From positions 868,001 through 932,000 of the forward strand of contig NZ_CP051626.1 in assembly GCF_012844365.1 (NCBI RefSeq): a stretch of DNA of 64,000 bases, given 5' to 3'. Positions 17,342 to 25,586 of this stretch are shown piece after piece. Each line of letters opens with the position of its first letter. Position 1 is the first letter of the stretch. The DNA is from Brevibacterium sp. 'Marine'. GTDB taxonomy: Bacteria > Actinomycetota > Actinomycetes > Actinomycetales > Brevibacteriaceae. The position numbers and the translations under genes are program-made. The notes below the pieces were generated by a model, which was not told the origin of the DNA, ran no database searches, and was given only the letters and a program-made list of their open reading frames with translations.

Positions 17342-18409
17342 ATGACTATCATCTCGCATTTATACGCGTTTGTCGTTGGCGTCGACACCCACGCGAAGAA
17401 CCACGTCTACAGTGTCCTCACCAAGTCTGGTGAGCACATCGATACTGCCACGTTCCCGACGACAAAAGCCGGCATCAAACGAGCCCTGACGTGGGCCGGG
17501 CGTCGTACCGGCGGGGACCTTGAGACCCTGTGGGTGATCGAGGGTATCGGCACGTACGGGGCGATCCTGGCCGATCATGTCGCCGAGGCCGGGTACACGG
17601 TCGCCGAGGCTGCCAGCATGAATGCTCGCGACCGGCATGCCACGGGCAAGGACGACCGGATCGATGCCCGACGGATCGCTGGCGCGGTCCTGTCGCTGGA
17701 TGAGTCGCGGCTGCGGTTTCCCCGGCAGGCTGATGGGCCGCGTCAGGGACTGCGGATCCTGGTCAAGGCGCGGGAGTCCATGACTCGGGAGAAGACCCGG
17801 ACGATCAATGCGCTCACTGCGCTGTTGCGTGGTCATGACCTCGGTGTCGATGCGCGTCGGAAATTGTCTGTCGTCACGATTCAGACGGTGGCGAAGTGGC
17901 GGATCAGGGACGAGTCTGTGGCACTGACCGAGGCTCGTCGGGAAGCCATCCGGTTAGCCAAACGTGTCGTCGAGCTCGATGCCGAAATCAAGGACTACGC
18001 CGCCCGGATCGAGGCCTTGGTCAAGGACAGTCCGGGGGCGGCGTTGCTGGCTGAGCCGGGGATCGGTCCGATCACTGCGGCTGTGTTCTACCTGGCGTGG
18101 TCGCATCATGGGCGGGTGCGTTCCGAGGCTGCGTTCGCGAAGTTGGCGGGGGTCTGTCCGATACCGGCGTCGTCGGGGAATGTGGTGAGGTTCCGGCTGA
18201 ATCGCAGTGGTGATCGTCGGTTGAATTCTGCGTTGTACATGGTGGCAGTCACGCGGCTTTCTCACCATAAGAAGTCCCAGGCGTACATGGCTAGACGGCT
18301 GAGTGAGGGGAAGACGAAGAAGGAGACGATCCGGTGTATGAAGCGTAGTTTGGCCCGTTCGGTGTATCGGATTCTCGAGGCCACGAACCCGATCGGTCAA
18401 GCCGCTTGA
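17342..18409 (+). CDS. IS110-family transposase/recombinase
   Basis: A 355-residue bridge-RNA-guided recombinase. The N-terminal RuvC-like DEDD domain shows VVGVDTHAKNH (Asp), LWVIEGIGTYG (Glu) and GKDDRIDARRIA (paired Asp). The C-terminal Tnp domain has EPGIGPITAAVFYL and the catalytic-serine region LAGVCPIPASSGN. The protein appears complete, so the element may be active. The stop is only 16 bases from the right boundary. An AGGAG lies upstream, but farther than ideal from the ATG. Confidence 0.93.
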   Translation: MTIISHLYAFVVGVDTHAKNHVYSVLTKSGEHIDTATFPTTKAGIKRALTWAGRRTGGDLETLWVIEGIGTYGAILADHVAEAGYTVAEAASMNARDRHATGKDDRIDARRIAGAVLSLDESRLRFPRQADGPRQGLRILVKARESMTREKTRTINALTALLRGHDLGVDARRKLSVVTIQTVAKWRIRDESVALTEARREAIRLAKRVVELDAEIKDYAARIEALVKDSPGAALLAEPGIGPITAAVFYLAWSHHGRVRSEAAFAKLAGVCPIPASSGNVVRFRLNRSGDRRLNSALYMVAVTRLSHHKKSQAYMARRLSEGKTKKETIRCMKRSLARSVYRILEATNPIGQAA

Positions 18410-18425
18410 CCGACATAGAAGGATC

Positions 18426-18477
18426 CTGACGGGGGCCCAGCAACCTGGCGCGAGGTTGCTGAGCCCCCGTCAGGTAG
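18426..18477. repeat. 56-bp palindromic repeat, copy 3, interrupted by the IS
   Basis: The right 52 bases of the palindrome: CTGACGGGGGCCCAGCAACC..., loop GGCGCG, right arm ending GAGCCCCCGTCAGGTAG. The missing outer bases (CTAC, with AATCG before them) are found at 17032-17040, left of the IS110 element. Before the insertion this copy lay between the convergent aldo/keto reductase and ThrE-like genes. Both arms carry the GGGGG/CCCCC variant, so pairing is kept. Confidence 0.9.
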
Positions 18478-18490
18478 CAGGAAGCCTGGC

Positions 18491-19708
18491 TCAGGCGACG
18501 ATTTCGTCCTTGGGTTCGACCGCGTGGGCGATGGCAGCGCCGATGACCGTGCCGATGGCGATGGTAAAGAACGTGGTCGCAGCCGCCAGCATGCTGCCGG
18601 CGACCCCGGACCCGTCGCCGAATTCGATCTGCGAGGCGTTGAGGAGCCCGAACGACCCTGGCGCGACGACGAGGAACGCAGGCACGAAGCTGATCCGCCA
18701 GATCGGCCCTTTCGGCAGGCGAGAGAGCACGACGGCCACCAGCGATGCGGTCAAAGCGCCGGCCAGCCCGCCGATGGCCGCGCCGAATTCGGCGCCGATA
18801 CCCAGCTGAGCCAGCGCGGCCGCGGCGATGGTGAGGACGATCGGCACCGTGTGCTCGAGTGGGGTATGCAGATAGATGATGAGGCCCAGCGTCGCGGCCG
18901 CCACGCCGAGAGCCGACAGCCACCAGGTCGAGGCGGTCAGCTGGGAGTTCGCAAGGGCTTCGACCCCGGTTCCGGTGGCCACAGCGGCACCGGCGACGCC
19001 GGCGATGAACATCGCCAACTGGACGGTGGCAGAGACGAGCCGCGAACTGCCGGCGGACAATGCCCCGGCGGAGATCTCGGTCAGTCCAGTGACCACGGCA
19101 CTGCCGGGCAGCAGCAGGGCCAGGGTGGCGACGATCGTGCGCAGGGGACTGTCCAGCCAGTCGAGGCGGTAGCCGATGAGGATGAGCACCGCGACGATGA
19201 ACGCCGAGGTGACCGGCAGCAGCGGTCCGAGGCTGGGGTGGCGGGCGTTGACGGCGAGCACTGCCGCGACGATGAGCGAACCGAGGGCGGCGAAGGCGAG
19301 GTTGACCAGTCCGGGTTCGAGCAGCAGACACAGTCCGACGCCGATGGGCACCGCGCCGAGGCAGGTCACCCATCCGGGCCAGCGAGCAGGAGTCCCATAG
19401 ACCTCGGCCTCGATCATGCGGCTGGCGGCCTCGACGCCGAGCCGACGCGAGCGCACGGCATCGACGATGTCGAGCAGCTTCGCAGTTTGGTCGAACCGCA
19501 GGTCCGGGCCGATGCGTTCGAACCGGGTGGGACTGCCGGGGCCGATGGTGAGGAACAGGCCCTTGGGGAGAGCGGCGACGTTGATGGACCTCAATCCGAC
19601 CGCGGGCGCCAGTCCGGTCAGTGCGTCTTCGACATCGACCGACGAGATCCCACCGGCGAGCAGGCCCGTCCCGATCGTCACCAGCAGCTCCTGTGCGGGG
19701 ACGGTCAT
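18491..19708 (-). CDS. ThrE-family threonine/serine exporter
   Basis: A ~405-residue inner-membrane protein with the two-part ThrE layout. The N-terminal half carries the cytoplasmic domain with the conserved Ser/Gly-rich start (LLAGGISSVDVEDAL) followed by membrane helices. The C-terminal half adds about five more helices. Roughly ten hydrophobic segments are visible in total. ThrE exports threonine and serine in Corynebacterium. I use the ATG at 19708, preceded by GAGG eight bases upstream; longer in-frame extensions run into the neighbouring palindromic repeat and are not credible. Confidence 0.8.
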   Translation of the reverse strand: MTVPAQELLVTIGTGLLAGGISSVDVEDALTGLAPAVGLRSINVAALPKGLFLTIGPGSPTRFERIGPDLRFDQTAKLLDIVDAVRSRRLGVEAASRMIEAEVYGTPARWPGWVTCLGAVPIGVGLCLLLEPGLVNLAFAALGSLIVAAVLAVNARHPSLGPLLPVTSAFIVAVLILIGYRLDWLDSPLRTIVATLALLLPGSAVVTGLTEISAGALSAGSSRLVSATVQLAMFIAGVAGAAVATGTGVEALANSQLTASTWWLSALGVAAATLGLIIYLHTPLEHTVPIVLTIAAAALAQLGIGAEFGAAIGGLAGALTASLVAVVLSRLPKGPIWRISFVPAFLVVAPGSFGLLNASQIEFGDGSGVAGSMLAAATTFFTIAIGTVIGAAIAHAVEPKDEIVA

Positions 19709-19782
19709 ATCGCTTGCCTCGTGCACTCCCAGTCCCTCTCGTCTGCAGATCGGCCGACGAAGTAGAAGATACCAGCCTCTTA

Positions 19783-19838
19783 CTACCTGACGGGGGCCCA
19801 GCAACCTCGCGCCAGGTTGCTGAGCCCCCGTCAGGTAG
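19783..19838. repeat. 56-bp palindromic repeat, copy 4
   Basis: CTACCTGACGGGGGCCCAGC... with loop CGCGCC and right arm GAGCCCCCGTCAGGTAG. Compared with the other copies, both arms have changed (GGCGG to GGGGG and CCGCC to CCCCC), a compensating pair. It lies 12 bases past the GMC oxidoreductase stop and upstream of the ThrE-like start. Confidence 0.9.
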
Positions 19839-19850
19839 CAATAAGGGGAA

Positions 19851-21491
19851 TCAGTGAGAGGCTGGGGCGGTGATTCCGTCGGCGGGGGAGCCGACGAGAG
19901 CGGTCGCGGCGCGTTCGGCGATCATGATCGTCGGAGCGTTCGTATTCCCGGTCGGCACCAACGGCATAATCGACGCATCGGCCAGCCGCAGCCCGCTCAC
20001 GCCCCGGACCTCGAACGTGGCCGGGTCGACGACCGCCTCGGCGTCCGTGCCCATCCGGCAGGTTCCGGCTTGGTGATGATAGGTCACGACCGACCCGCGG
20101 ACGTAGTCCTCGAGATCCTCGTCGGCCACCTCGGGGCCGGGGTGGATCTCGGTGGGCTGCCACGATGACAGGGCCTCGGCTCGCCCGATCTCACGGCATT
20201 GCCTCACCGAGGCGACGAGAGCGTCGACATCGGCCTGTGCCGAGAGCACCTGCGGATCGACGACGAGCGGATCCTGCGGGTTCGGGCCACTGAGCCTGAC
20301 CTCGCCGCGGCTCTCGGGACGCACAAGGCCGCCTTGCAGAGTGAAGGCTCCGCCGGGACCCGGTCCGGTCTGCTCGGCAGGGGCAGCATCCTGGGCATAC
20401 ATCGGCACGGAGAAGAACAGCGGCTGAGTGTCGGGGACCGGCAGCTCCGGTCGGGACTTCGCAAAGAAATGTACCTCAGCCGGAGCGACCTCTCCCATCG
20501 GCACCTCCCGATCGCCGGTGGCGAAGACGACCGGTGAGAGCCAATGATCCTGGAGGTTCTTGCCCACGCCCGGCAGATCGGCGACCGAGTCGATGCCGAC
20601 CTCGGCAAGGTCTGCGGCGGGACCGATGCCCGAGCGCAGGAGAAGCTCGGGCGAGGCCAGGGCACCGGCCGAGAGGATGACCTCGCCGGCGGCCAGAGTG
20701 CCGACCCGTCCCCGGAAATCAATCTCGAGACCGGTGACCGCGGTCCCGTCGAGGAGAAGCCGACGGGCGTGAGCGGAGGTGAGAATCGTCAGATTCTCAT
20801 CGCCGAGGCGGGGCTTGAGGTAGGCGCGCCAGGTGTTCAGCCGTCTGCCGTCGCGGACATTGAGTTGGATCTTTCCGATGCCTTCGACGGTGCCTGAGTT
20901 GTAGTCGTCGTTGACGGGCACGCCGGTCTGTGTGGCGGCCGTGAACATGTCCTCCTGCAGGGGGTTGCGTGCGTAGTCGACGCGCACATCCATCGGCCCG
21001 CTGGTGCCGCGGTTCTCGGTGATCTCGCCGTCATAGTTCTCGATCGCGGCGAAGACAGGGGCGACCTCGTCCCAGGACCAGCCGGGGCATCCGGATTCGA
21101 CCCACTGGTCGTAGTCCCAGGCGTCACCGCGGACCCAGATGACGGCGTTGAGGGCATTCGACCCGCCGAGCACCTTCCCGCGCGGCAGATGGATCTTCCG
21201 GTCCATCGCAGCCGGCTGCGGAGTGGTGTAGTAGTCCCAGTCCTGAGCCGAATGCCAGATGAGACCGAGGTTGTTGAGATGGTCGATGTTCGGGTTCGTC
21301 TCGTCCCCGCCGGCCTCGATGAGACAGACCTTCTTCCCGGCATCGAGGAGCCGGCGGGTGATCACGCACCCGGCCGATCCTGCTCCGACGACGATGTAGT
21401 CGAAGTGGTCATCGGGGAGTTCGGTGGGGAAAGTCGTCGGATGACTGGTGATGTTCGCGGCCACGGTGCCTGCCTCCTGCTCGGTTGTCAT
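19851..21491 (-). CDS. GMC-family oxidoreductase (choline-dehydrogenase-like)
   Basis: A 546-residue FAD enzyme that oxidises alcohols. It has the FAD motif DYIVVGAGSAGCVITRRLL near residue 32, the GMC signature region GKVLGGSNALNAVIWVRG, the catalytic-His segment VTYHHQAGTCRMG and the C-terminal Asn motif TGNTNAPTIMIAERAA. The substrate could be choline, an aliphatic or aromatic alcohol; no BetB partner is adjacent. It lies upstream of the ThrE-like gene on the same strand and downstream of the amine oxidase, with palindromic repeats on both sides. Confidence 0.88.
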   Translation of the reverse strand: MTTEQEAGTVAANITSHPTTFPTELPDDHFDYIVVGAGSAGCVITRRLLDAGKKVCLIEAGGDETNPNIDHLNNLGLIWHSAQDWDYYTTPQPAAMDRKIHLPRGKVLGGSNALNAVIWVRGDAWDYDQWVESGCPGWSWDEVAPVFAAIENYDGEITENRGTSGPMDVRVDYARNPLQEDMFTAATQTGVPVNDDYNSGTVEGIGKIQLNVRDGRRLNTWRAYLKPRLGDENLTILTSAHARRLLLDGTAVTGLEIDFRGRVGTLAAGEVILSAGALASPELLLRSGIGPAADLAEVGIDSVADLPGVGKNLQDHWLSPVVFATGDREVPMGEVAPAEVHFFAKSRPELPVPDTQPLFFSVPMYAQDAAPAEQTGPGPGGAFTLQGGLVRPESRGEVRLSGPNPQDPLVVDPQVLSAQADVDALVASVRQCREIGRAEALSSWQPTEIHPGPEVADEDLEDYVRGSVVTYHHQAGTCRMGTDAEAVVDPATFEVRGVSGLRLADASIMPLVPTGNTNAPTIMIAERAATALVGSPADGITAPASH

Positions 21492-21613
21492 GGCCTCAGG
21501 CTAGTGACGCCGGTCACCGCCGAGGAATGCCTGCGGTCGAGGTGTGCACGATTCGGCAAGCCGTCGGCGACGGTTGTGCGCGCATCGTCAATTCCGGCCC
21601 AATCGCACCCGAA

Positions 21614-21669
21614 CTACCTGACGGCGGCCCAGCAACCTCGCGCCAGGTTGCTGGGCCGCCGTCGGGTAG
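21614..21669. repeat. 56-bp palindromic repeat, copy 5
   Basis: CTACCTGACGGCGGCCCAGC... loop CGCGCC, right arm GGGCCGCCGTCGGGTAG. Fully paired apart from one T-G. It lies 12 bases past the stop of the amine oxidase gene and upstream of the GMC gene start. Confidence 0.92.
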
Positions 21670-21681
21670 CAATTGGGGAGG

Positions 21682-23619
21682 TCAGGAGTCGCAGCAGGGG
21701 GAGCCGGACTCGGGCGCGGGCACGTCGAGGACGGGGGAGCGGTCGAAGAACCCTTCCGGTCGCAGCTTGAAGCCGACGGTGTCGACGGGCATGATCGGCC
21801 AGTCCTCGACCCTCGGGAAGTGGGTGAGGCCGAAGCTGTGCCAGACGACGATGTCCTCCCCGTCGACACTGCGATCGGCCGCCGTCCAGGCCGGCAGCCC
21901 CGCATGGCCGGGGTGCTGATTCGGGAAGTCCCCGGTCGGATACCGTTCGTCCTCGTGATACTGCGAGACCCACAGCGACTTCGACGCGAACGTCGCACGC
22001 CGATGGATCGACGAATCCTCGGCCGCGAGCAGCGTCGGCAGACCCGTCGGGTGCAGTTTGTACCCGACCGGTTCGCCGAGGCGGTTCGTCGACTCCGGGT
22101 TCGTCACCACCCAGGTCCGCGCCTTCGACTGATCCGCATCCCGCTGCGCAGCCAACTCGGTCGCCAGGACGGTCCGAGACCGGCTGAAGGCATTGCCGCG
22201 CGGATTGTCGTCCGAGACCGGCAGACGAACGACGTCCTCCTCCTCGACCCGGCACGTGCCGCCGTCGAGGGCGAAGTCGAGGCGGGCGCCGAAGAGGTGC
22301 TGGTGGAACGGGGCGCCGAGACCGGGCGCGATCTCGGAGGCGAAATCCGTCGACCCGTTCGGCAGCGCCGAGGTGAAGACGACACCGGTGGCCTTGGCCT
22401 CGAATTCGATCGTGCCGTCGAGGTAGAGGTACCAATAGAACCCGTAGTCGTAGTTGCCGACCGTGGTGAAGAACGAGACGACGAAGCGGCGATTGCGGCG
22501 GGTGTAGGCGACACCCGACCACAGGTCCGAATGCTTGGCCAGAATCGACGCGTCCTCCTCGTGCATGCAGATGCCGTTCTTGATCTGCCGAGGTTCGCCG
22601 AGGTTGTTCGCCACCCACGGAGACAGATAGGTGATATCGCCGAGGCAGTCACACCCGAGCTCGAGCGAGTTCGCCCATTGCCCGACGAGGTATTCGCCGG
22701 TGTCGAAATAGTTCTGCCACGACCGCACCGGCGAGGGGTCACCATAGGGAACGACCATCTCGGCGATCGCCGCCCGATCGAGGATCGTGCGACGGCGCTC
22801 ACCGTCGTCGAAGGCGATGTTGTGCAGGACGAGGCCTTCGCGCATATCAAAGCCGACATCGAACGACCACTTCTCCCACTCGATGTGGTTGCCCTCGGTG
22901 ACCGTGAAGCTCGGCCCCTCCGGCTGCGTGATCGAGATCGGCTTCTGCGAAGTCCGCACGGGCCCGGTCAGCTCGGGATCCGTGTAGTTGCCGTGTTCGG
23001 TGGGCACCGGTGCGTTCTCGAGGTCGAGGACCTGGTCGACGGTTCGGTTCGTGACGTCGACATAGGCGACGAGCCCGTCGATCGGATGAGCCCACGCCGA
23101 GTCCGACTCATGCTGCTGGTGGAACGCCAGCCCGCGCAGGATCCGCCGTCCCTTCTCCTCCGGGTATTCGAAGACGCCGGCCGACAACGGTGCCACCCGC
23201 ACCTCTGCGACGGGCAGTCCGCGCTTCTCGAGGCTCGCCAGCCACGTCGGATCGGCGGCGAGCACTTCTTCGACGACCTCGAACTCCTCTTCCATGACGG
23301 GGAACTCGCCCTCTTCGGTGGAGTCCACCTCGGCGACGGATTCGACCGTCTCACGGGTCGCCGAAACGACGATATCGTGGGCGGTGCCGGCGGACTTGTC
23401 GAGGATGAAGGCACGGAAGCGGTGATCCACCTCGGCGGTGGTCCGATCCGTGCCCCGCACGGGATCGAGCAGGCCGATGTAGGCCATGCGTGCGGAGTCG
23501 GGGAAGTGCCCGGCCGAGCGCAGCACCGCGGTGACGGTCGAGATCTCGGCCTCGGTCGGCAGGGTGAAGGGGGTGGCTGTGGTCGCCTCGGCGACGGGAG
23601 TGGAGGAATGGCAGGACAT
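21682..23619 (-). CDS. Copper-containing primary amine oxidase
   Basis: Oxidises a primary amine to the aldehyde, ammonia and hydrogen peroxide, using topaquinone made from its own tyrosine. The cofactor motif is seen as [16 protein letters not shown]. Copper ligands are visible in [13 protein letters not shown] and in [19 protein letters not shown]. The length (~645) matches Arthrobacter phenethylamine/histamine oxidases. The start is taken at the ATG at 23619, six bases after AAGG. It diverges from a TetR gene; the aldehyde product could be handled by the aldehyde dehydrogenase at 27.2 kb and the peroxide by catalase. The exact amine is unknown. Confidence 0.93.
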   Translation of the reverse strand: MSCHSSTPVAEATTATPFTLPTEAEISTVTAVLRSAGHFPDSARMAYIGLLDPVRGTDRTTAEVDHRFRAFILDKSAGTAHDIVVSATRETVESVAEVDSTEEGEFPVMEEEFEVVEEVLAADPTWLASLEKRGLPVAEVRVAPLSAGVFEYPEEKGRRILRGLAFHQQHESDSAWAHPIDGLVAYVDVTNRTVDQVLDLENAPVPTEHGNYTDPELTGPVRTSQKPISITQPEGPSFTVTEGNHIEWEKWSFDVGFDMREGLVLHNIAFDDGERRRTILDRAAIAEMVVPYGDPSPVRSWQNYFDTGEYLVGQWANSLELGCDCLGDITYLSPWVANNLGEPRQIKNGICMHEEDASILAKHSDLWSGVAYTRRNRRFVVSFFTTVGNYDYGFYWYLYLDGTIEFEAKATGVVFTSALPNGSTDFASEIAPGLGAPFHQHLFGARLDFALDGGTCRVEEEDVVRLPVSDDNPRGNAFSRSRTVLATELAAQRDADQSKARTWVVTNPESTNRLGEPVGYKLHPTGLPTLLAAEDSSIHRRATFASKSLWVSQYHEDERYPTGDFPNQHPGHAGLPAWTAADRSVDGEDIVVWHSFGLTHFPRVEDWPIMPVDTVGFKLRPEGFFDRSPVLDVPAPESGSPCCDS

Positions 23620-23662
23620 GGTGCACCTTTGCAATCTGGGCCTGTGGGCTGAGTCACGCTAA

Positions 23663-23690
23663 AATCTACACTCGTAGGAAATAAAGTCAA
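23663..23690 (-). promoter_or_regulatory. Amine oxidase promoter with overlapping palindrome
   Basis: On the minus strand TTGACT (23685-23690), a 16-base spacer and TAGATT (23663-23668) form a promoter. A short palindrome CTAC-ACTC-GTAG (23666-23677) overlaps its -10 and spacer. The divergent TetR gene starts at 23720, so this is the natural place for its operator. Confidence 0.5.
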
Positions 23691-23719
23691 GACTCGATCT
23701 GCACCGCTGTGGAGGAGCC

Positions 23720-24316
23720 ATGCCCAAGATCGTCGACCACGACCAGCGTCGACTGGACCTCGTGCAGGCGACGCTGCGCCTGATCGTCCGCCAAGGTCTG
23801 AATGGGGCGACGATGCGCGATATCGCGACTGAGGCGGGCTTCGCCAATGGAGTCATCAAGTCGTATTTCGGGTCGAAGGCAGACCTGCTGGCGGCCACCT
23901 ATCTCTACGTCTTCGAGGCCACGAATGCCAGGGTGGCGACCTCGACGGCGGGTCTGCGTGGGCTCGATGCGCTGCGTGCCTTCGCCTATGAGGTGCTCCC
24001 GGTGACGCCGGAGCTGCATGATGAGGCCCGCGTCGTCCTGTCCTATCTCGCCGAGGTGGCCCAGAATCCCGATCATGCCCGCGCGACCGCTGAGACCATG
24101 GAGCTGTGGCGGGCGTGGATCGTGGCCTGGCTCGGTGAGGCCGACGCCGATGGTCGGCTGCGGGGCGAGGTCGACATCGAATCGGAGGCCGAGGTGCTCC
24201 TGACGTATTTCCTCGGTGCGCAGACCACTGCGATCATCGGCGGGTACGGATTCGACTTCGCCGGTTTCCGGGCCCAGCTCGACTATCTCATCGCCCGACT
24301 CGGCCGGTCGAGCTGA
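23720..24316 (+). CDS. TetR/BetI-type repressor
   Basis: A 198-residue TetR regulator. The helix-turn-helix is at the N-terminus (GLNGATMRDIATEAGFANGVIKSYFGSKADLL), and the C-terminal domain resembles the BetI-type set (ARVVLSYLAEVAQNP). The ATG has GGAGGAGCC upstream. It diverges from the copper amine oxidase and most likely controls it; the palindromes at 23666-23677 and 24368-24379 are the two candidate binding sites. Confidence 0.88.
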   Translation: MPKIVDHDQRRLDLVQATLRLIVRQGLNGATMRDIATEAGFANGVIKSYFGSKADLLAATYLYVFEATNARVATSTAGLRGLDALRAFAYEVLPVTPELHDEARVVLSYLAEVAQNPDHARATAETMELWRAWIVAWLGEADADGRLRGEVDIESEAEVLLTYFLGAQTTAIIGGYGFDFAGFRAQLDYLIARLGRSS

Positions 24317-24367
24317 TCCGACGGGGTCGACGTACGCCGGGTGGAGGGAGCTTTGCTGGAGATATAT

Positions 24368-24379
24368 GACCAAATGGTC
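24368..24379. promoter_or_regulatory. Palindrome GACCAAATGGTC, likely TetR-type operator
   Basis: GACCA and TGGTC arms with a 2-base centre, in the 167-base gap between the TetR gene and the AraC gene. ACCAAATGGT-type sites are common TetR-family operators. It probably regulates the AraC gene or a promoter shared with the downstream permease and dehydrogenase. Confidence 0.5.
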
Positions 24380-24483
24380 GGTAAGCTGGCTTGAAGTCGT
24401 GACTGCCCCGCCGTTTGGGGATAGAGTGACCGGACAACGAGCCTTCGACGCAGCGGTCGGGGCCGAGCGAACTGAGGACGACG

Positions 24484-25446
24484 ATGTTGCTTGAAGACAC
24501 TGCGAACGACTTCGACGACTGGCGGAGCCTGGTCTCGGACTCGTTCGTCCCCCTCGATACCGAACCCCAGCGCCGAGGCGGATTCCAGGGTCGCATCAGC
24601 GCGCGCGATTACGACTCCGTGGTGATGTCGCAGATCAACGCCCACCCGCATGCCGTCCTGCGCACTCCCGAGCTGATCGCCCGAGCCCGATCGGAATCGC
24701 ACGGCTGCCCGGCCGGGACGAACTACTTCAAGGTCTCACTGCAGCTCGACGGGCACGGTCTGCTCGTCCAGGACGGGCGAGAGATGGCCCTGGCCCCCGG
24801 CTCGCTGGCCATCTACGACACATCGCGTCCCTATACGCTCAGCTTCGATTCGGACTTCTCGTCCTACGTCATGATGTTTCCGCAGTCGCGGGTCAACCTT
24901 CCTGCCGGAACCGTCGGTCAGCTCACCGCCACCCCGATCGGTGCCGACCACCAGCTCGGCTCGGTCGTCGCCCAGGTCATCTCCCAGGCCGGGGCCATGC
25001 TGCCGACCCTCAGCCGGGCGACCGGTGTGCGGCTGGCCGGCAACGTCGTCGATCTGCTCACCACGGTGATGGCCGATGAGCTCTCGGCCACAGGCAGTGA
25101 GATCGACGAACGGCAGCGACTGTGTGCCGAGATCACCGACTACATCGATGCTCATCTCTCGGACCCGCAGCTCACCCCCTCGACCATCGCCGCCGCCCAC
25201 TTCATCTCGGTGCGCACCCTGCATCAGATCTTCGAAGGCAGCGGTGAGACCGTGGCCGGGGAGATCCGGCGGCGGCGCGTCGAGAAGTGCCGACTCGACC
25301 TCGCCGACCCCGGGCAACGGCAGACTCCGGTGGCCGCCATCGGCGCCCGGTGGGGACTGAGCGACCCTGCCCACTTCTCCCGGCTGTTCCGCAGCGTCGT
25401 CGGCCAGCCGCCCGCCGGGTATCGCCGCAGCGCCCAGGCCGGCTGA
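24484..25446 (+). CDS. AraC-family activator (FeaR-like)
   Basis: A 320-residue regulator. Residues ~30-190 form a cupin-like AraC-binding-like domain (DGREMALAPGSLAIYDTSRPYTLSF), and the last ~100 residues are the two helix-turn-helix motifs (TPSTIAAAHFISVRTLHQIFE and IGARWGLSDPAHFSRLFRSVVG). This layout is that of FeaR and NphR-type activators that respond to aromatic amines or acids. It precedes a permease and an aldehyde dehydrogenase on the same strand and is their likely activator. GAGG lies six bases before the ATG. Confidence 0.87.
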   Translation: MLLEDTANDFDDWRSLVSDSFVPLDTEPQRRGGFQGRISARDYDSVVMSQINAHPHAVLRTPELIARARSESHGCPAGTNYFKVSLQLDGHGLLVQDGREMALAPGSLAIYDTSRPYTLSFDSDFSSYVMMFPQSRVNLPAGTVGQLTATPIGADHQLGSVVAQVISQAGAMLPTLSRATGVRLAGNVVDLLTTVMADELSATGSEIDERQRLCAEITDYIDAHLSDPQLTPSTIAAAHFISVRTLHQIFEGSGETVAGEIRRRRVEKCRLDLADPGQRQTPVAAIGARWGLSDPAHFSRLFRSVVGQPPAGYRRSAQAG

Positions 25447-25586
25447 GCCGGTCCCCGCCGCGGCTGAACCGAAAGGGCCGAGGCGCGGATGCGCGAATCG
25501 TCAAGAACTCTGCCTGCAAAGCCAAGACGCGACAGGCGGGCGGCACCCACACTGGCAGTAATCACTTTGACTGTTAGGTGGATCAC

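Larger units (their letters stand above)
17042..18427 (+). mobile_element. IS110-family insertion sequence
   Basis: A ~1.39-kb element flanked by the dinucleotide CT on both sides (17040-17041 and 18426-18427). There are no terminal inverted repeats, as expected for this family. It has a long non-coding left end (about 300 bases), one transposase gene and a very short right end (about 16 bases after the stop), the layout of the IS110 subgroup whose bridge RNA is in the left end. The left flank ends AATCGCTA and the right flank continues GACGGGGGCCCAG, which together rebuild the edge of the 56-bp palindromic repeat. The element has therefore inserted into a repeat copy. Confidence 0.85.

Noticed and set aside
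17042..18427. Terminal inverted repeats for the insertion sequence.
   Set aside because: None are visible, which agrees with the IS110 family rather than a DDE element.
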